Assembly (NCBI RefSeq): GCF_000379465.1
Contig: NZ_KB905412.1
Location: 1 to 35,090 of the forward strand
Direction of reading: 5' to 3'
Length of the DNA: 35,090 nt
Source of the DNA: Sciscionella marina DSM 45152
GTDB taxonomy: Bacteria; Actinomycetota; Actinomycetes; Mycobacteriales; Pseudonocardiaceae
The notes beneath the pieces are model-generated. The model had not been told where the DNA came from. It saw nothing but the letters and a program-made list of their open reading frames with translations, and ran no database searches. Positions 1 through 7,977 of the stretch are shown here, piece by piece; within the stretch, counting starts at the first letter, position 1, and each line of letters opens with the position of its first letter. Made by a program: the position numbers and the translations under genes.

Positions 1-513
1 ATCGTGTCGTCGGCAGTGGCCACAGTCCCTGGCGCCGAACATGCCGGCGTGTCGTTGCTGCGCGGCGACGGAGTGATCACCTCGTACACGCCGTCGAGCA
101 GTACCGTCTCGGAGGTGGATCGATTGCAGTCCACCTACCGGGAAGGTCCGTGTGTGACCGCGTTGTGGGACCAGCACACGGTGGTGGTCGACGATCTGGT
201 CGCCGAGGCCGACCGGTGGCCGCGGTTTGCCCCGGAGGCTGCTGCCCGAGGGATTCTCAGCATGCTGTCGTTCCAGCTGTTCACTCGTGATGACTCCCTG
301 GGCGCGTTGAACCTTTACTCCAGTGTTCGCAAGAGGTTCGATCTCGACTCGCAGATGCTGGGCGGCTTGTTCGCCTCGCAGGCCGCGCTGGTACTGGCCG
401 GGGCGCAGGAATCCGTCCGCCTGCACCGGGCGCCCCGAACGCTGAGGGCTCCTACTCGTACCCATCAGGAAAGTTCACTCGATCGGCCCAACGCGGCGGA
501 ACTACCTGCATGA
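1..513 (+). CDS. GAF-domain protein, 5' end cut by window, lacks ANTAR domain
   Basis: The reading frame is open from the first base, so the start is probably upstream; GTG at 4 is only the first possible start inside the window. Residues 5-135 look like the GAF sensory domain of actinobacterial GAF-ANTAR regulators: a VPGAEHAGVSL opening, an REGPCVTALWDQ segment, and a closing SQAALVLAGAQESVRLHRA helix. In that family the helix leads straight into an RNA-binding ANTAR domain. Here about 26 unrelated residues follow and the frame stops. No ANTAR-like sequence is seen in the other frames downstream. I infer a truncated regulator that may still bind a ligand but cannot act as an antiterminator. 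It sits at the start of a region that looks horizontally acquired. Confidence 0.7.
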   Translation: MVSSAVATVPGAEHAGVSLLRGDGVITSYTPSSSTVSEVDRLQSTYREGPCVTALWDQHTVVVDDLVAEADRWPRFAPEAAARGILSMLSFQLFTRDDSLGALNLYSSVRKRFDLDSQMLGGLFASQAALVLAGAQESVRLHRAPRTLRAPTRTHQESSLDRPNAAELPA

Positions 514-726
514 ACATGTTCGCGCGCACCGATGAACACGCGTCGCCAAGGTGGCAAAATCCGGCGAATCCGACACCAGTCGAAGTAGCGCGGAACCCTC
601 GCAGATCCGCGCACGTCAGAGTTTGAGCAGAATCGCGCCGAGAGCGCGTGGGCTCAGATAGACTGCGCCGAGCAGCGAGCAACAGCAAGCTGGATACACA
701 CGGGCGAGCAGTGTAGGGAGTGCATC
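514..726. other. Intergenic region before the type VII secretion set
   Basis: No credible gene is seen here. It probably holds the promoter of the gene at 727. A GGGAG ribosome binding site lies at about 716-720, just before that gene's GTG start. No ANTAR remnant of the upstream GAF gene could be recognised. Confidence 0.4.
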
Positions 727-1053
727 GTGGCGGGGAGCATGGAGTACGACACAGCAGCCATGCGTACGGTGATGAAGCAGCTACAGGACGCAATGGGCGC
801 CCTAGATGACCATCACGACAATATCTGCAACTTTTTACCCAAGACTAAGTCGCCGTGCGATTTGGATTACACCAAAGAGTTCCATGGCAACCTGATGCAG
901 TGCGTCGAGGCAACCAAGGCGAATCACGTCAATGGTCGGAAGCAGCTCCAAGAAACGATGAACGCCTTGATTGCTATCGATAAAGAATACAACAACATGG
1001 AATTGGCGAACGAGATGAGTCTCAAACACGTCGACCCAAGCACGGTGGAGTGA
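727..1053 (+). CDS. Small helical Esx/PE-like protein (putative type VII secretion substrate)
   Basis: A 108-residue protein starting at GTG 727 behind AGGGAG. It appears to be two long helices (about 6-32 and 46-95) separated by a short Pro/Cys-containing turn (about 33-46). There is no clear WXG motif. Near the end of the second helix, Y88-x-x-x-E92 fits the YxxxD/E secretion signal of mycobacterial type VII substrates. Size, helical hairpin and the downstream DUF3558, PPE-like and EspG genes suggest an Esx/PE-like partner; this is inference from architecture, not a recognised family. The stop is 3 nt before the next start, so the two are probably cotranslated. The gene is visibly AT-richer than most of the window, consistent with acquisition. 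Confidence 0.6.
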   Translation: MAGSMEYDTAAMRTVMKQLQDAMGALDDHHDNICNFLPKTKSPCDLDYTKEFHGNLMQCVEATKANHVNGRKQLQETMNALIAIDKEYNNMELANEMSLKHVDPSTVE

Positions 1054-1056
1054 CCT

Positions 1057-1647
1057 TTGCAATTTCGGTTACTGGCGGGCATGGCAGTCTTGGGGGTCGC
1101 CGTACTTGGTGCGACGGCGTGCAGTGGCACGGGCGCCGAAACAGGATCACCGTCCTCGACTAGCCAGCAAAATCTATACGGCGCCCCTCACGTAAACCAG
1201 CCGTTGGACGTGAATAGGAAGTATCTAGATGACCCCTGTTCGATACTGACACCTAGCCAGGTGCAGCAGTTCGTATCATCATTGGGCATCGGCACCCATG
1301 TACACACCTCGAAGGCCGCCGGTCCACTTTGCAGTCGACGAGGGGAAGGAACCACAGCACGAGCGACGGTCGGTTTCCCCTCTGGTGGTTACGGTCTGTC
1401 TTCTATTTACGCGCAACGGAAAACAGCAAAGATCTTCAAAGAACTACCACCAATTGATGGCCACCCAGTCGTCCAGTTCTCAGACACAAGCACCAATGAC
1501 AAAAGTAATTGCGATTACACCGTGGGGCTGTCTGACAAACAAGTGTTGACCGCCGTCTATAGCCCCGGACCAGAGAGCGTGCCTGCGTGTGATGGCGCCC
1601 GGAAAATAGCCGGGGCTGCCATGCAGACATTGAAGGCTGGGGGTTGA
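1057..1647 (+). CDS. DUF3558-family lipoprotein
   Basis: A 196-residue exported lipoprotein. The TTG start at 1057 is preferred because it lies about 6 nt after GGTGGAG and gives an Arg-containing n-region; starting at ATG 1081 would remove the charge. The signal peptide ends in a GATAC lipobox with Cys22 as the likely lipidated residue. The mature part has the DUF3558 hallmark DDPCSILTPSQV near residues 58-69 and further cysteines (PLCSRR, SNCDYT, PACDGA) that could form disulfides. DUF3558 lipoproteins are common in actinomycetes and often lie beside type VII secretion genes; their function is not established. It is tightly linked to the Esx-like gene upstream and shares its lower GC. Confidence 0.8.
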   Translation: MQFRLLAGMAVLGVAVLGATACSGTGAETGSPSSTSQQNLYGAPHVNQPLDVNRKYLDDPCSILTPSQVQQFVSSLGIGTHVHTSKAAGPLCSRRGEGTTARATVGFPSGGYGLSSIYAQRKTAKIFKELPPIDGHPVVQFSDTSTNDKSNCDYTVGLSDKQVLTAVYSPGPESVPACDGARKIAGAAMQTLKAGG

Positions 1648-1717
1648 TGTGTTGGATGGACGTCCGATCGACGGTACGCGGTAGACGTTAGAGAAGTAAC
1701 GAGCCGGGGAGGCGGTT

Positions 1718-3169
1718 ATGGGTCTTGGGCAGTGGTTTGCTGATCGAGCGCACGATGTCGGTAAGGCGATCGACAGCACGGTAGATGCGGTAGTCGACGG
1801 GGCGGGCGACGTGCTGAACGGTATCGGCAACATGGCCAGTGACACCTGGGCAGCCGCCACCGGCAATGTCAAGTCCCCGCCTGGGGGCGCGACCGATCCG
1901 AAGAAGATCTACGAAGGGTTCTATGAGAGTAGGGGTCCCGGCAGCTATCAGACCGCACAAGCGGTTCTCGGGGAAGCCGCTCCTGCCTATGGTGACGTGT
2001 CAAAGGCGATCAATATCGCGAAGAACACCCTGAACTCTGGGTTCAAGGGGGCCGCCGGGGACAAGGCACGGGCCGCGCTGGGCAAGGTCAGTGTTCGGTT
2101 CGACAAGATGTCGGCCGGTGCATCCGATGCGTCGAAGGGCGTGCAAGGACAGCTGGACACCTGGAGTAACACGAAACCAAAGGTCCAGAAGGTGCCGAGT
2201 CGCAGTGAGATGGTCGGCAGCGTCTCGAACCCGGTGACGATGATCGGGAACGAGTTCAGCAACGAGGACAGCATCAACGCGCAGACCCAGAAGTCCATCG
2301 GCAACGCCCAGGCCTACTCCGGGTACGGCAGCGCCTCGGGACCGCAAGGCACGGGGCTGCCGAGGACCACGTTGGATACCGCTCCCCCACCGGACACGAA
2401 CGTCGGCAGCCACGATGTCGGCAGCGGAATCCAGATGCCCGCTACGAACCAGTTCACCAGTGGGCACAGCGGCAGCACAGGGCCGCAGACGTTCAACGCG
2501 GGGAACACCTCGCCGAATCACACACCACCACCGAGTAACCCCGGTGGGACCACCACGGCCGGTGTGTCCGGACCGCCGTCTCCTGGCCCGGTGAACGTCC
2601 CGCCGCCGAGTACGGGCGGTGGCCCGGTCTCGGGTCCCGGCGGCCCGCTGGGGCCGGGTCCGATCGGTGGTGCGGATCCGCGTCTTCCCGGTGGTGGCGA
2701 ACCGTTCAGCCCCAGTACAGGCGGGGGCGGCGCGGTGCGTAGCGGCGGCGGCGTACCGCCGTTCGCCCCGGTCACCGATGGCGGCAGCGGCGACGGTTCG
2801 ACGGTGCGCGGCAGGCCGCGTCCGGGCACGTTCCGCGGCGGCAGCCTGAAGGAACCAGAGTCCGGCAGCGGCAGCAGCGGCAAGGGTTCGGGGATGAACG
2901 AGCGGACCCAGCCGGGTGGTCGCACCGCAGCCAAAGCGCTGGGCGCCGAACCCGAGGGCGCGGCCGCAGGCAAGGCGGCCGCGGCAGCGGGCAAAAGCTC
3001 TTCAGGAGCGGTTCCTCCCGGTGGTGCAGGCCGCAAGGGTGAGAAGGACAAGGAGCACGAGACGGCCAGCTACCTCATCAACGAGGAACACGGCAGCGAG
3101 ATCGTCGGGGAGATGCCAATGACCGCTCCCCCCGTCATCGGTGACACGAATCCGGCGACCGAGCAGTGA
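1718..3169 (+). CDS. Long Pro/Gly-rich PPE-like type VII secretion substrate
   Basis: A 483-residue protein with ATG 1718 behind GGGGAGG. Residues 1-165 look helical (MGLGQWFADRAHDVGKAIDS onward). About 200-345 is a low-complexity Gly/Pro/Ser linker, and 385-435 is Ala/Gly/Lys-rich. The tail from 446 (EHETASYLINEEHG, then APPVIGD) resembles the conserved C-terminus of PPE-like ESX proteins in Saccharopolyspora/Amycolatopsis-type genomes, and Y452-x-x-x-E456 fits the YxxxD/E signal. There is no signal peptide or membrane span. The stop overlaps the EspG start by 4 nt, as expected for a substrate and its chaperone. The exact function of the secreted part is unknown. Confidence 0.7.
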   Translation: MGLGQWFADRAHDVGKAIDSTVDAVVDGAGDVLNGIGNMASDTWAAATGNVKSPPGGATDPKKIYEGFYESRGPGSYQTAQAVLGEAAPAYGDVSKAINIAKNTLNSGFKGAAGDKARAALGKVSVRFDKMSAGASDASKGVQGQLDTWSNTKPKVQKVPSRSEMVGSVSNPVTMIGNEFSNEDSINAQTQKSIGNAQAYSGYGSASGPQGTGLPRTTLDTAPPPDTNVGSHDVGSGIQMPATNQFTSGHSGSTGPQTFNAGNTSPNHTPPPSNPGGTTTAGVSGPPSPGPVNVPPPSTGGGPVSGPGGPLGPGPIGGADPRLPGGGEPFSPSTGGGGAVRSGGGVPPFAPVTDGGSGDGSTVRGRPRPGTFRGGSLKEPESGSGSSGKGSGMNERTQPGGRTAAKALGAEPEGAAAGKAAAAAGKSSSGAVPPGGAGRKGEKDKEHETASYLINEEHGSEIVGEMPMTAPPVIGDTNPATEQ

Positions 3170-3933
3170 GCGTGATCCAGTTCCCGGTACGGCTCTCGAG
3201 CTCCACTTTCGCACTCACCTGGGCCTGGTCGGATGGCGTCGGCGAGCTGCCGACGCCGCTGTTCACTTGGTTCGAGGGCAACACGGCCGAGGAGTACGCC
3301 GCGTCGGAGAAGGCGGCGTTCGTGGAGATCATCCGCCTCGCAGGCCGGAACAGCCAGGCATTCACCGAAGAGCTGGAGAAGGTCTACCAGGCACTGTCGC
3401 AGGCTCCGGCCGAGTTCTACGGGTGGGTCACCCGCGAGGACGGTAACACCTTCGGCGTGCTGGTGGCTTGTCACAAGAACACCGCCTACCTCGCCGTCGT
3501 GGACGGCGAGGTAGTGCTGCTCGACCAGGTTCGTCCGGATTACGGCGCCCAGGCTCTGGTATCGGTACTCCCGGAATACCCCGTTGGCCGGTTCCAGGCG
3601 GCGAATGCCCGCAGCAACGAGGTCACCGGCGAACCGGGCTCCGGCGGGATCATGCGCTCGGCCTCCGGTGGGCGCAGCCCCGACGCGGACATGTTGCGGC
3701 GCCTGCTGAACATCAAAGGAGCAACCCGCGGCGAGCTGTCCGTGGCGATCCGGAATGGCATGGGGAGGCGCTACCGCAACCCGCAGACGACCAACTTCGT
3801 CGACAACCCCGAGTTCGGCCGTGTGTTGTTCTACAAGACCGGATCCGGCGACTCGACCTACGTGACCGCCCGCCCCGGACACCCGGACACTATCGTGGGA
3901 CGGCTCCAAGAGGTACACAGCAATCTCCGGTAA
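3166..3933 (+). CDS. EspG-family ESX secretion-associated chaperone
   Basis: A 255-residue protein whose GTG start overlaps the TGA of the PPE-like gene (GTGA at 3166-3169), implying translational coupling. The order LTWAWSDGVGELP..LFTWF, a central FGVLVACHKNTAYLAVVDG strand pair, and a C-terminal VTARPGHPDTIVGRLQEVH segment is typical of EspG proteins, which are cytosolic. Known EspG proteins bind the hydrophobic tip of their cognate PE/PPE substrates and keep them soluble before export. The likely client is the protein directly upstream. No ESX ATPase (EccC) or membrane component is present in the window, so this set must use a system encoded elsewhere. Confidence 0.85.
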   Translation: MSVIQFPVRLSSSTFALTWAWSDGVGELPTPLFTWFEGNTAEEYAASEKAAFVEIIRLAGRNSQAFTEELEKVYQALSQAPAEFYGWVTREDGNTFGVLVACHKNTAYLAVVDGEVVLLDQVRPDYGAQALVSVLPEYPVGRFQAANARSNEVTGEPGSGGIMRSASGGRSPDADMLRRLLNIKGATRGELSVAIRNGMGRRYRNPQTTNFVDNPEFGRVLFYKTGSGDSTYVTARPGHPDTIVGRLQEVHSNLR

Positions 3934-3948
3934 ATCGGATACGACGGT

Positions 3949-5460
3949 ATGAAAGAAGGAACCAGTTCCTACCGTGGTGTTTACCTGCGCTCCCAACGAT
4001 TGTGGGCGCAAGGAATCTCCGCTGCATGTGCATTTCGGGAACGAACCGGACATCTGAACGTGCCCCCAGGGCACCAGGAATCCGGGGTGTCATTGTCCGC
4101 GTGGCTGAATTCCCGCCGCAATGAGCGCAGGGCAGGAAGGCTTGCCTCTGAACGGATCGCGGAGCTCGACGGACTGGGGATCGACTGGGACCCTAAAATC
4201 AGCAAGGCGAAGCTGTCTAAGCATGTTGCTGTGGCTCGAGATTTCTACCGAGAGCACGGGCACCTTGATGTACCGAACAAGTACCGAAGTCCGGACGGCT
4301 GCGCCTTGGGTGACTGGCTGCGAAACTGCCGTCTTCGCTACCAGCAAGGAACGATCAGCACCGAACTGACCGAGTCCTTGGATTCGATCGGCGCCGAATG
4401 GCGGCAACGGAGCCCTCAGCGGGACCAGAACTATGCCGCGCTTCGCGCCCACGAACCTATCCGCGAACGTCCGGTCGATCATGAGGCGGCGGCGACCCGA
4501 TGGCGTCGCTGGCTAGATGCAGCACGAGAGTACCGGGGTCAACACGGGAGCCTCGACGTTCCCGTGAAGTATCGATCCGCGGATGGACGCGGACTCGGCC
4601 TATGGCTCAAGCGCATCCGACAGCGCTATCGCGAAGGCATGCTCCTACCTGAGCAGATCGCCGAACTCGAAGCGCTCGGAATGGTCTGGGAACCAAGGCG
4701 ACAAAAACGTCCACAGCAGAAACCGAAGCGGCAGAAAGTACAACAACCGAAATCGGCACAGCGGCATACAGGACAACACGAGCGCAAGCGAAAAACGCAG
4801 TGGAAAAAGATGGCGCAGGCTGCTCAAAACTACCGCGATGCGCACGGAGATCTCAAAGTTCCGCGTGACTATGTTGCGCACGGGGTGAAGCTCGCTGGTT
4901 GGCTTCGCGCACAACGAGCACGGTATCGTGAGGGTAATCTGACCGATGAACAAATCACCATATTCGAGACTCTCGGTCTGCACTTCAGCCAACATACAAA
5001 AACGTGGGAAAGGAACTTTGAGGCCGCGTCCTGGTACCGCACTTCATTCGGGAATCTTGACGTGCCGTTCCTTTATCGGACCCCCAGCGGCGTTGGTCTA
5101 GGAAGTTGGCTGTGCCACCAACGTGAGCACTACCGGGCAGGCAAACTTTCCGACGAACAGATCGCCGCGCTTGACGAACTCGGCATGGCCTGGTCGTCAT
5201 TCAGAAAGCAGTGGGACCGCAAGCTCGAAGCCGCCCGCCGACACCACAACCAGCAAGGCGACATCAACGTACCGGTCGGCTACCGGACACCAGACGGTGT
5301 GAACCTAGGAAACTGGATCACTTACCAGCGACATCTGTACCGAGTAGGCAAACTCTCGGCAGAACAGATCTCCGAACTCGATGACCTCGGTCTTCGGTGG
5401 ATTCAGGTGCGGTCACACATGGTCACGACTGATGGTGTCCGGTCGCACCGTCGGCCCTGA
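3949..5460 (+). CDS. Stand-alone protein of six helicase-associated (HA) repeats
   Basis: A 503-residue protein that is almost entirely six HA-type repeats at about 19-80, 90-151, 185-247, 285-346, 353-415 and 422-484. Each has the pattern W-x(n)-A..Y...HG.LDVP..Y....G..LG.WL..QR..YR.G.L..EQI..L..LG..W. A strongly basic Lys/Arg/Gln linker (about 250-285) separates repeats 3 and 4. In Actinobacteria this domain usually forms the tail of large superfamily 2 helicases; no helicase motifs occur here. The HA domain is thought to bind nucleic acid, so this may be a DNA-binding accessory protein or the detached tail of a helicase. The ATG lies 15 nt after the espG stop, in the same frame, with only a weak ribosome binding site. 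Confidence 0.75.
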   Translation: MKEGTSSYRGVYLRSQRLWAQGISAACAFRERTGHLNVPPGHQESGVSLSAWLNSRRNERRAGRLASERIAELDGLGIDWDPKISKAKLSKHVAVARDFYREHGHLDVPNKYRSPDGCALGDWLRNCRLRYQQGTISTELTESLDSIGAEWRQRSPQRDQNYAALRAHEPIRERPVDHEAAATRWRRWLDAAREYRGQHGSLDVPVKYRSADGRGLGLWLKRIRQRYREGMLLPEQIAELEALGMVWEPRRQKRPQQKPKRQKVQQPKSAQRHTGQHERKRKTQWKKMAQAAQNYRDAHGDLKVPRDYVAHGVKLAGWLRAQRARYREGNLTDEQITIFETLGLHFSQHTKTWERNFEAASWYRTSFGNLDVPFLYRTPSGVGLGSWLCHQREHYRAGKLSDEQIAALDELGMAWSSFRKQWDRKLEAARRHHNQQGDINVPVGYRTPDGVNLGNWITYQRHLYRVGKLSAEQISELDDLGLRWIQVRSHMVTTDGVRSHRRP

Positions 5461-5615
5461 TTCGGATCACCGGTGTAGCTATGGGCGTCGTGGCAGCCGC
5501 ACGACGAAGCAGGGGTCAAGTACCGCGGCGTGGGACAGCGGCAAGGTCAAGTGGCATATCCGATCGCATTGGGGAGACGAACCGCTGAGGCGATCGTTCG
5601 TGACGCTGTCCTTGC

Positions 5616-6375
5616 ATGGTGCGACAGCTCGCCGCCACGCCGAAATACGGCAGCGAGGGATCCGATCCCTTGGCATGGCGGACGGTGTTGAAGATCGTGC
5701 GTCTCTTCTCGGCAGGTATGCGCGCCGCTGCGGTGGAGGGCCTGATCGACTACACCCCTGCACCAAACTCGGCCTCGAGGTGGGCGAGGTCGGCGATGAG
5801 CCAACAGCTATCGTCTGCCATTCGATGTGGGCACCGGCCCTCAATCGGGGTGAGATCGCCGGGTTCCATCACCGTCGCCTCGATCTCGAACACGACAGCA
5901 TCTTCGTCCGGGAAGTCTTCGACCGCGCCCTCGGCGAGATCAAGCCACCCAAGGGGCGCCAACGCCGGTTTCTCCCGGTCACCGACGAACTCGCCACCAA
6001 ACTGCAAACCTGACACCACACATCACTGGCCGCGCGAGTACCACGCCGCACTACCAGAACTCCCGCCGCCGTCACTGGGACCCTGCTATCGCAGCAGCCG
6101 GGATCATCGGTGCCAGCCCGCACGATCTGCGCCACACCTACGCCAGCTGGCTCATCCAGTCCCAGAAGACCACCCTCGACGAGCTCGCCGTCCTCCTCGC
6201 GCCACCACAACAGCACGACGTCTACGCCCTCATCGACGCCCTCGTCGAGCATCTCCGCGCCGGAGCCCTCAAGAATCCCCGGAGGACAGCACAACGCCAT
6301 ATAGGGAAAACGTTGCTCCACATTTGCTCCATGACAACCGTGAGGCAGGCGGAGCCAAGAGTATCAAGCTGGCGG
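5616..6375 (+). pseudogene. Frameshifted tyrosine recombinase (phage/ICE-type integrase) remnant
   Basis: Pieces of one integrase are spread over three frames. At about 5668-5755 a segment ending RAAAVEGLIDYTPAPN resembles the end of the SAM-like core-binding domain. At 5838-6013 ALNRGEIAGFHHRRLDLEHD followed by KPPKGRQRRFLPVTDELA resembles the start of the catalytic domain; the usual catalytic Arg of LRxGE appears as Asn. At 6016 onward, a third frame reads WDPAIAAAGIIGASPHDLRH, an intact HxLRH box. The catalytic Tyr motif is not evident, and this frame runs without a stop into the tRNA gene. The limits are approximate. Its position directly against the tRNA 3' end marks it as the integrase of an element inserted there, now inactive. 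Confidence 0.75.
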
Positions 6376-6407
6376 ATCGACGCAGGTCAACCAGCTGATG
6401 GGAGGGG

Positions 6408-6480
6408 CGCCCTCGGCAGGATTCGAACCTGCGACACCGGCTTTAGGAGAGCCGTGCTCTATCCCCTGAGCTACGAGGGC
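6408..6480 (-). tRNA. tRNA-Arg (anticodon CCU)
   Basis: On the minus strand the cloverleaf reads with a perfect 7-bp acceptor stem GCCCTCG/CGAGGGC, a D-arm GCTC..GAGC, an anticodon stem CGGCT/AGCCG around the loop CTCCTAA (anticodon CCT, reading AGG codons), and a T-arm with GTTCGAATC. The discriminator base is G and CCA is not encoded. Its 5' end overlaps the last codons of the WYL regulator, and its 3' end abuts the integrase remnant, making it the likely attachment site. Confidence 0.95.
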
Positions 6481-7478
6481 CTGCGCGACAGTGTAGTAGG
6501 CGCCTCCTCCGCCCCGTACACCTGGCCCATGGCGGCGAGTTCGGCGATGACGCGTTCGCGCAGTTCGACGGGCTCGAGTACTTCGCAACCGGCTCCGAGC
6601 TGGAGGAACTGGGCGAGGGCGTGCTCGTGGCTTTCGATGGGCAGGCGCACGGTGGTCCATCCGTCGGGTTCGGCGAGGATGGTACTGAGTTCGTCTTCGC
6701 TGAGTGGGAGGGCCGACAGCACGTGGAGCATCCGCCTTGCCCGCGCGGAGAGGCGGACGACGGCGTATCCCTCGTAGAGCCGGGAGCGCAGTTGCTCGTC
6801 GCGGGCGAACCAGTATTCGCGCAGGTCGAAGTCGGCGGGCCGGTCGAAGCTCTGTTCGAGGGTGTGGATCCGGTGTACGCGGGAGACACGGTACATCCGG
6901 GGTTCGCCGTGGCCGGCGAGCGCGATGAGGTACCAGACACCCGCCTTGAGGACGAGCCCGAGCGGTCGCAGGGTGCGGGTGACGGTGGATCCGTCCCAGC
7001 GGCGGTAGCGGATGCGGATCCGGTGCTGTTCCCAGACGGCGTCGGCGATCTCGATGAGGTTCGGGACTTCGTCGCTGGTCCGGAACCAGGCGCGCTGGTC
7101 GAGCAGGAAGCGCTGGCGCACCTGGTCGGCGCGGGTGCGCAGGCCACCGGGCAAGGCGGCGGAGACTTTGAGTTCGGCGGCGGCGAGTACCTGGCCGAGC
7201 CCGAGCTCGGTCGCGGCGCCGGGAATGCCGCTGAACAGCAGGGACCGCGCCTCGGCCTCGGTGAGCCCGGTGAGTTTGGTGGAGTAGCCGTCGAGTAGCC
7301 GGAATCCGCCCGTGACCCCGCGTTCGGCGTACACCGGCACCCCGGAACCGGACAGTGCCTCGATGTCGCGGTGGATGGTGCGCACGGAGACCTCGAGTTC
7401 GGTAGCGAGCTCGGTCGCGGTCATGCGCCCGCGCGATTGCAGCAGCAACAGGACGGAAAGCAGTCGACTGGCACGCAT
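6471..7478 (-). CDS. WYL-domain HTH transcriptional regulator (YafY/DeoR type)
   Basis: 335 residues from the ATG at 7478, chosen because MRASRLLSVLLLLQ is the standard opening of this family; longer upstream starts only add non-family sequence. The N-terminal winged helix (about 1-60) contains MTATELATELEVSVRTIHRD. The centre and C-terminus (about 140-315) form the ligand-binding WYL domain, with the GVWYLIAL segment and the later YRVSRVHRI motif. WYL proteins often sense nucleic acid or nucleotide ligands and regulate DNA-damage or stress genes. The gene is divergent from the DUF3224/HTH_42 pair, its likely target. Its TAG stop lies inside the 5' end of the tRNA-Arg gene (10 nt overlap). 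Confidence 0.9.
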   Translation of the reverse strand: MRASRLLSVLLLLQSRGRMTATELATELEVSVRTIHRDIEALSGSGVPVYAERGVTGGFRLLDGYSTKLTGLTEAEARSLLFSGIPGAATELGLGQVLAAAELKVSAALPGGLRTRADQVRQRFLLDQRAWFRTSDEVPNLIEIADAVWEQHRIRIRYRRWDGSTVTRTLRPLGLVLKAGVWYLIALAGHGEPRMYRVSRVHRIHTLEQSFDRPADFDLREYWFARDEQLRSRLYEGYAVVRLSARARRMLHVLSALPLSEDELSTILAEPDGWTTVRLPIESHEHALAQFLQLGAGCEVLEPVELRERVIAELAAMGQVYGAEEAPTTLSRRPS

Positions 7479-7581
7479 GGTCCGAAAGTATTCCAGAAAC
7501 ATGACAGGGGATGGCGGGTTTCGTGTCCAGACTGGTGCACGGCACAAGGAACGACCGAGCACACCGAAAAGCGGACGGATC

Positions 7582-7977
7582 ATGGCAAGCACCAAGGCGA
7601 AGCTCACTCACAGCGACTGGCAGGAGTCGAAGTCCTGCGAGGCGGAAGGGCACGCGCTCGCACCGATGCATTGCCGCTACCACTACACCGGCCCGGTCGA
7701 CGGCGAGTCGACCTTCGAGGGGGTGATCTGCTATCTCGGCGATACCGGTAGCTACACCGGCTACGAGCTGTTCACCGGGAGTATCGAAGGCAGGCGGGGC
7801 ACCTGCGTGCTCCGTTCGGTGGGCGGTTTCGCACCGGATGCGGTGGACGCGGAGCTCGAGGTGGTGCCCGATTCCGGCACCGGTGGGCTGACCGGCCTGC
7901 GCGGCGGCGGGCGGATGCGCTTCCCGATGGACGCGGAACAGGGCACGATCGAGCTGGACTGGATACTGGAGGCGTGA
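7582..7977 (+). CDS. DUF3224-domain protein
   Basis: A 131-residue cytosolic protein from ATG 7582. It has the pattern of the DUF3224 family, a small allene-oxide-cyclase-like barrel: YHYTGPVDGESTFEGVICY, then YTGYELFTGSIEGRRG, then a C-terminal VVPDSGTGGLTGLRGGGRM glycine motif. The family has no firmly established reaction in bacteria. It lies 103 nt from the divergent WYL regulator, and its TGA overlaps a possible GTG start of the next gene, suggesting a two-gene operon under WYL control. No signal peptide is present. Confidence 0.85.
   Translation: MASTKAKLTHSDWQESKSCEAEGHALAPMHCRYHYTGPVDGESTFEGVICYLGDTGSYTGYELFTGSIEGRRGTCVLRSVGGFAPDAVDAELEVVPDSGTGGLTGLRGGGRMRFPMDAEQGTIELDWILEA

Larger units (their letters stand above)
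1..6407. mobile_element. Putative integrated element, right end at tRNA-Arg
   Basis: Inferred from three observations: a decayed integrase lying directly beside the 3' end of the tRNA-Arg gene, visibly AT-richer codon use in several genes from 727 to 5460, and accessory content (secretion substrates, HA repeats). Tyrosine recombinases commonly insert at tRNA 3' ends. The left boundary and the second copy of the attachment core lie outside the window; I saw no second copy of the tRNA 3' sequence inside it. The secretion set could also be native DNA beside a much smaller relic. Confidence 0.4.

Noticed and set aside
2518-3051. Proline-rich open frame on the minus strand
   Set aside because: Mirror of the Gly/Pro-rich linker in the PPE-like protein; no ribosome binding site or independent evidence.
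3949-5460. Regular repetition suggesting a CRISPR array or DNA satellite
   Set aside because: The repetition is at protein level (about 62-63 residue HA repeats), the DNA copies are diverged, and there are no uniform short repeats with spacers.
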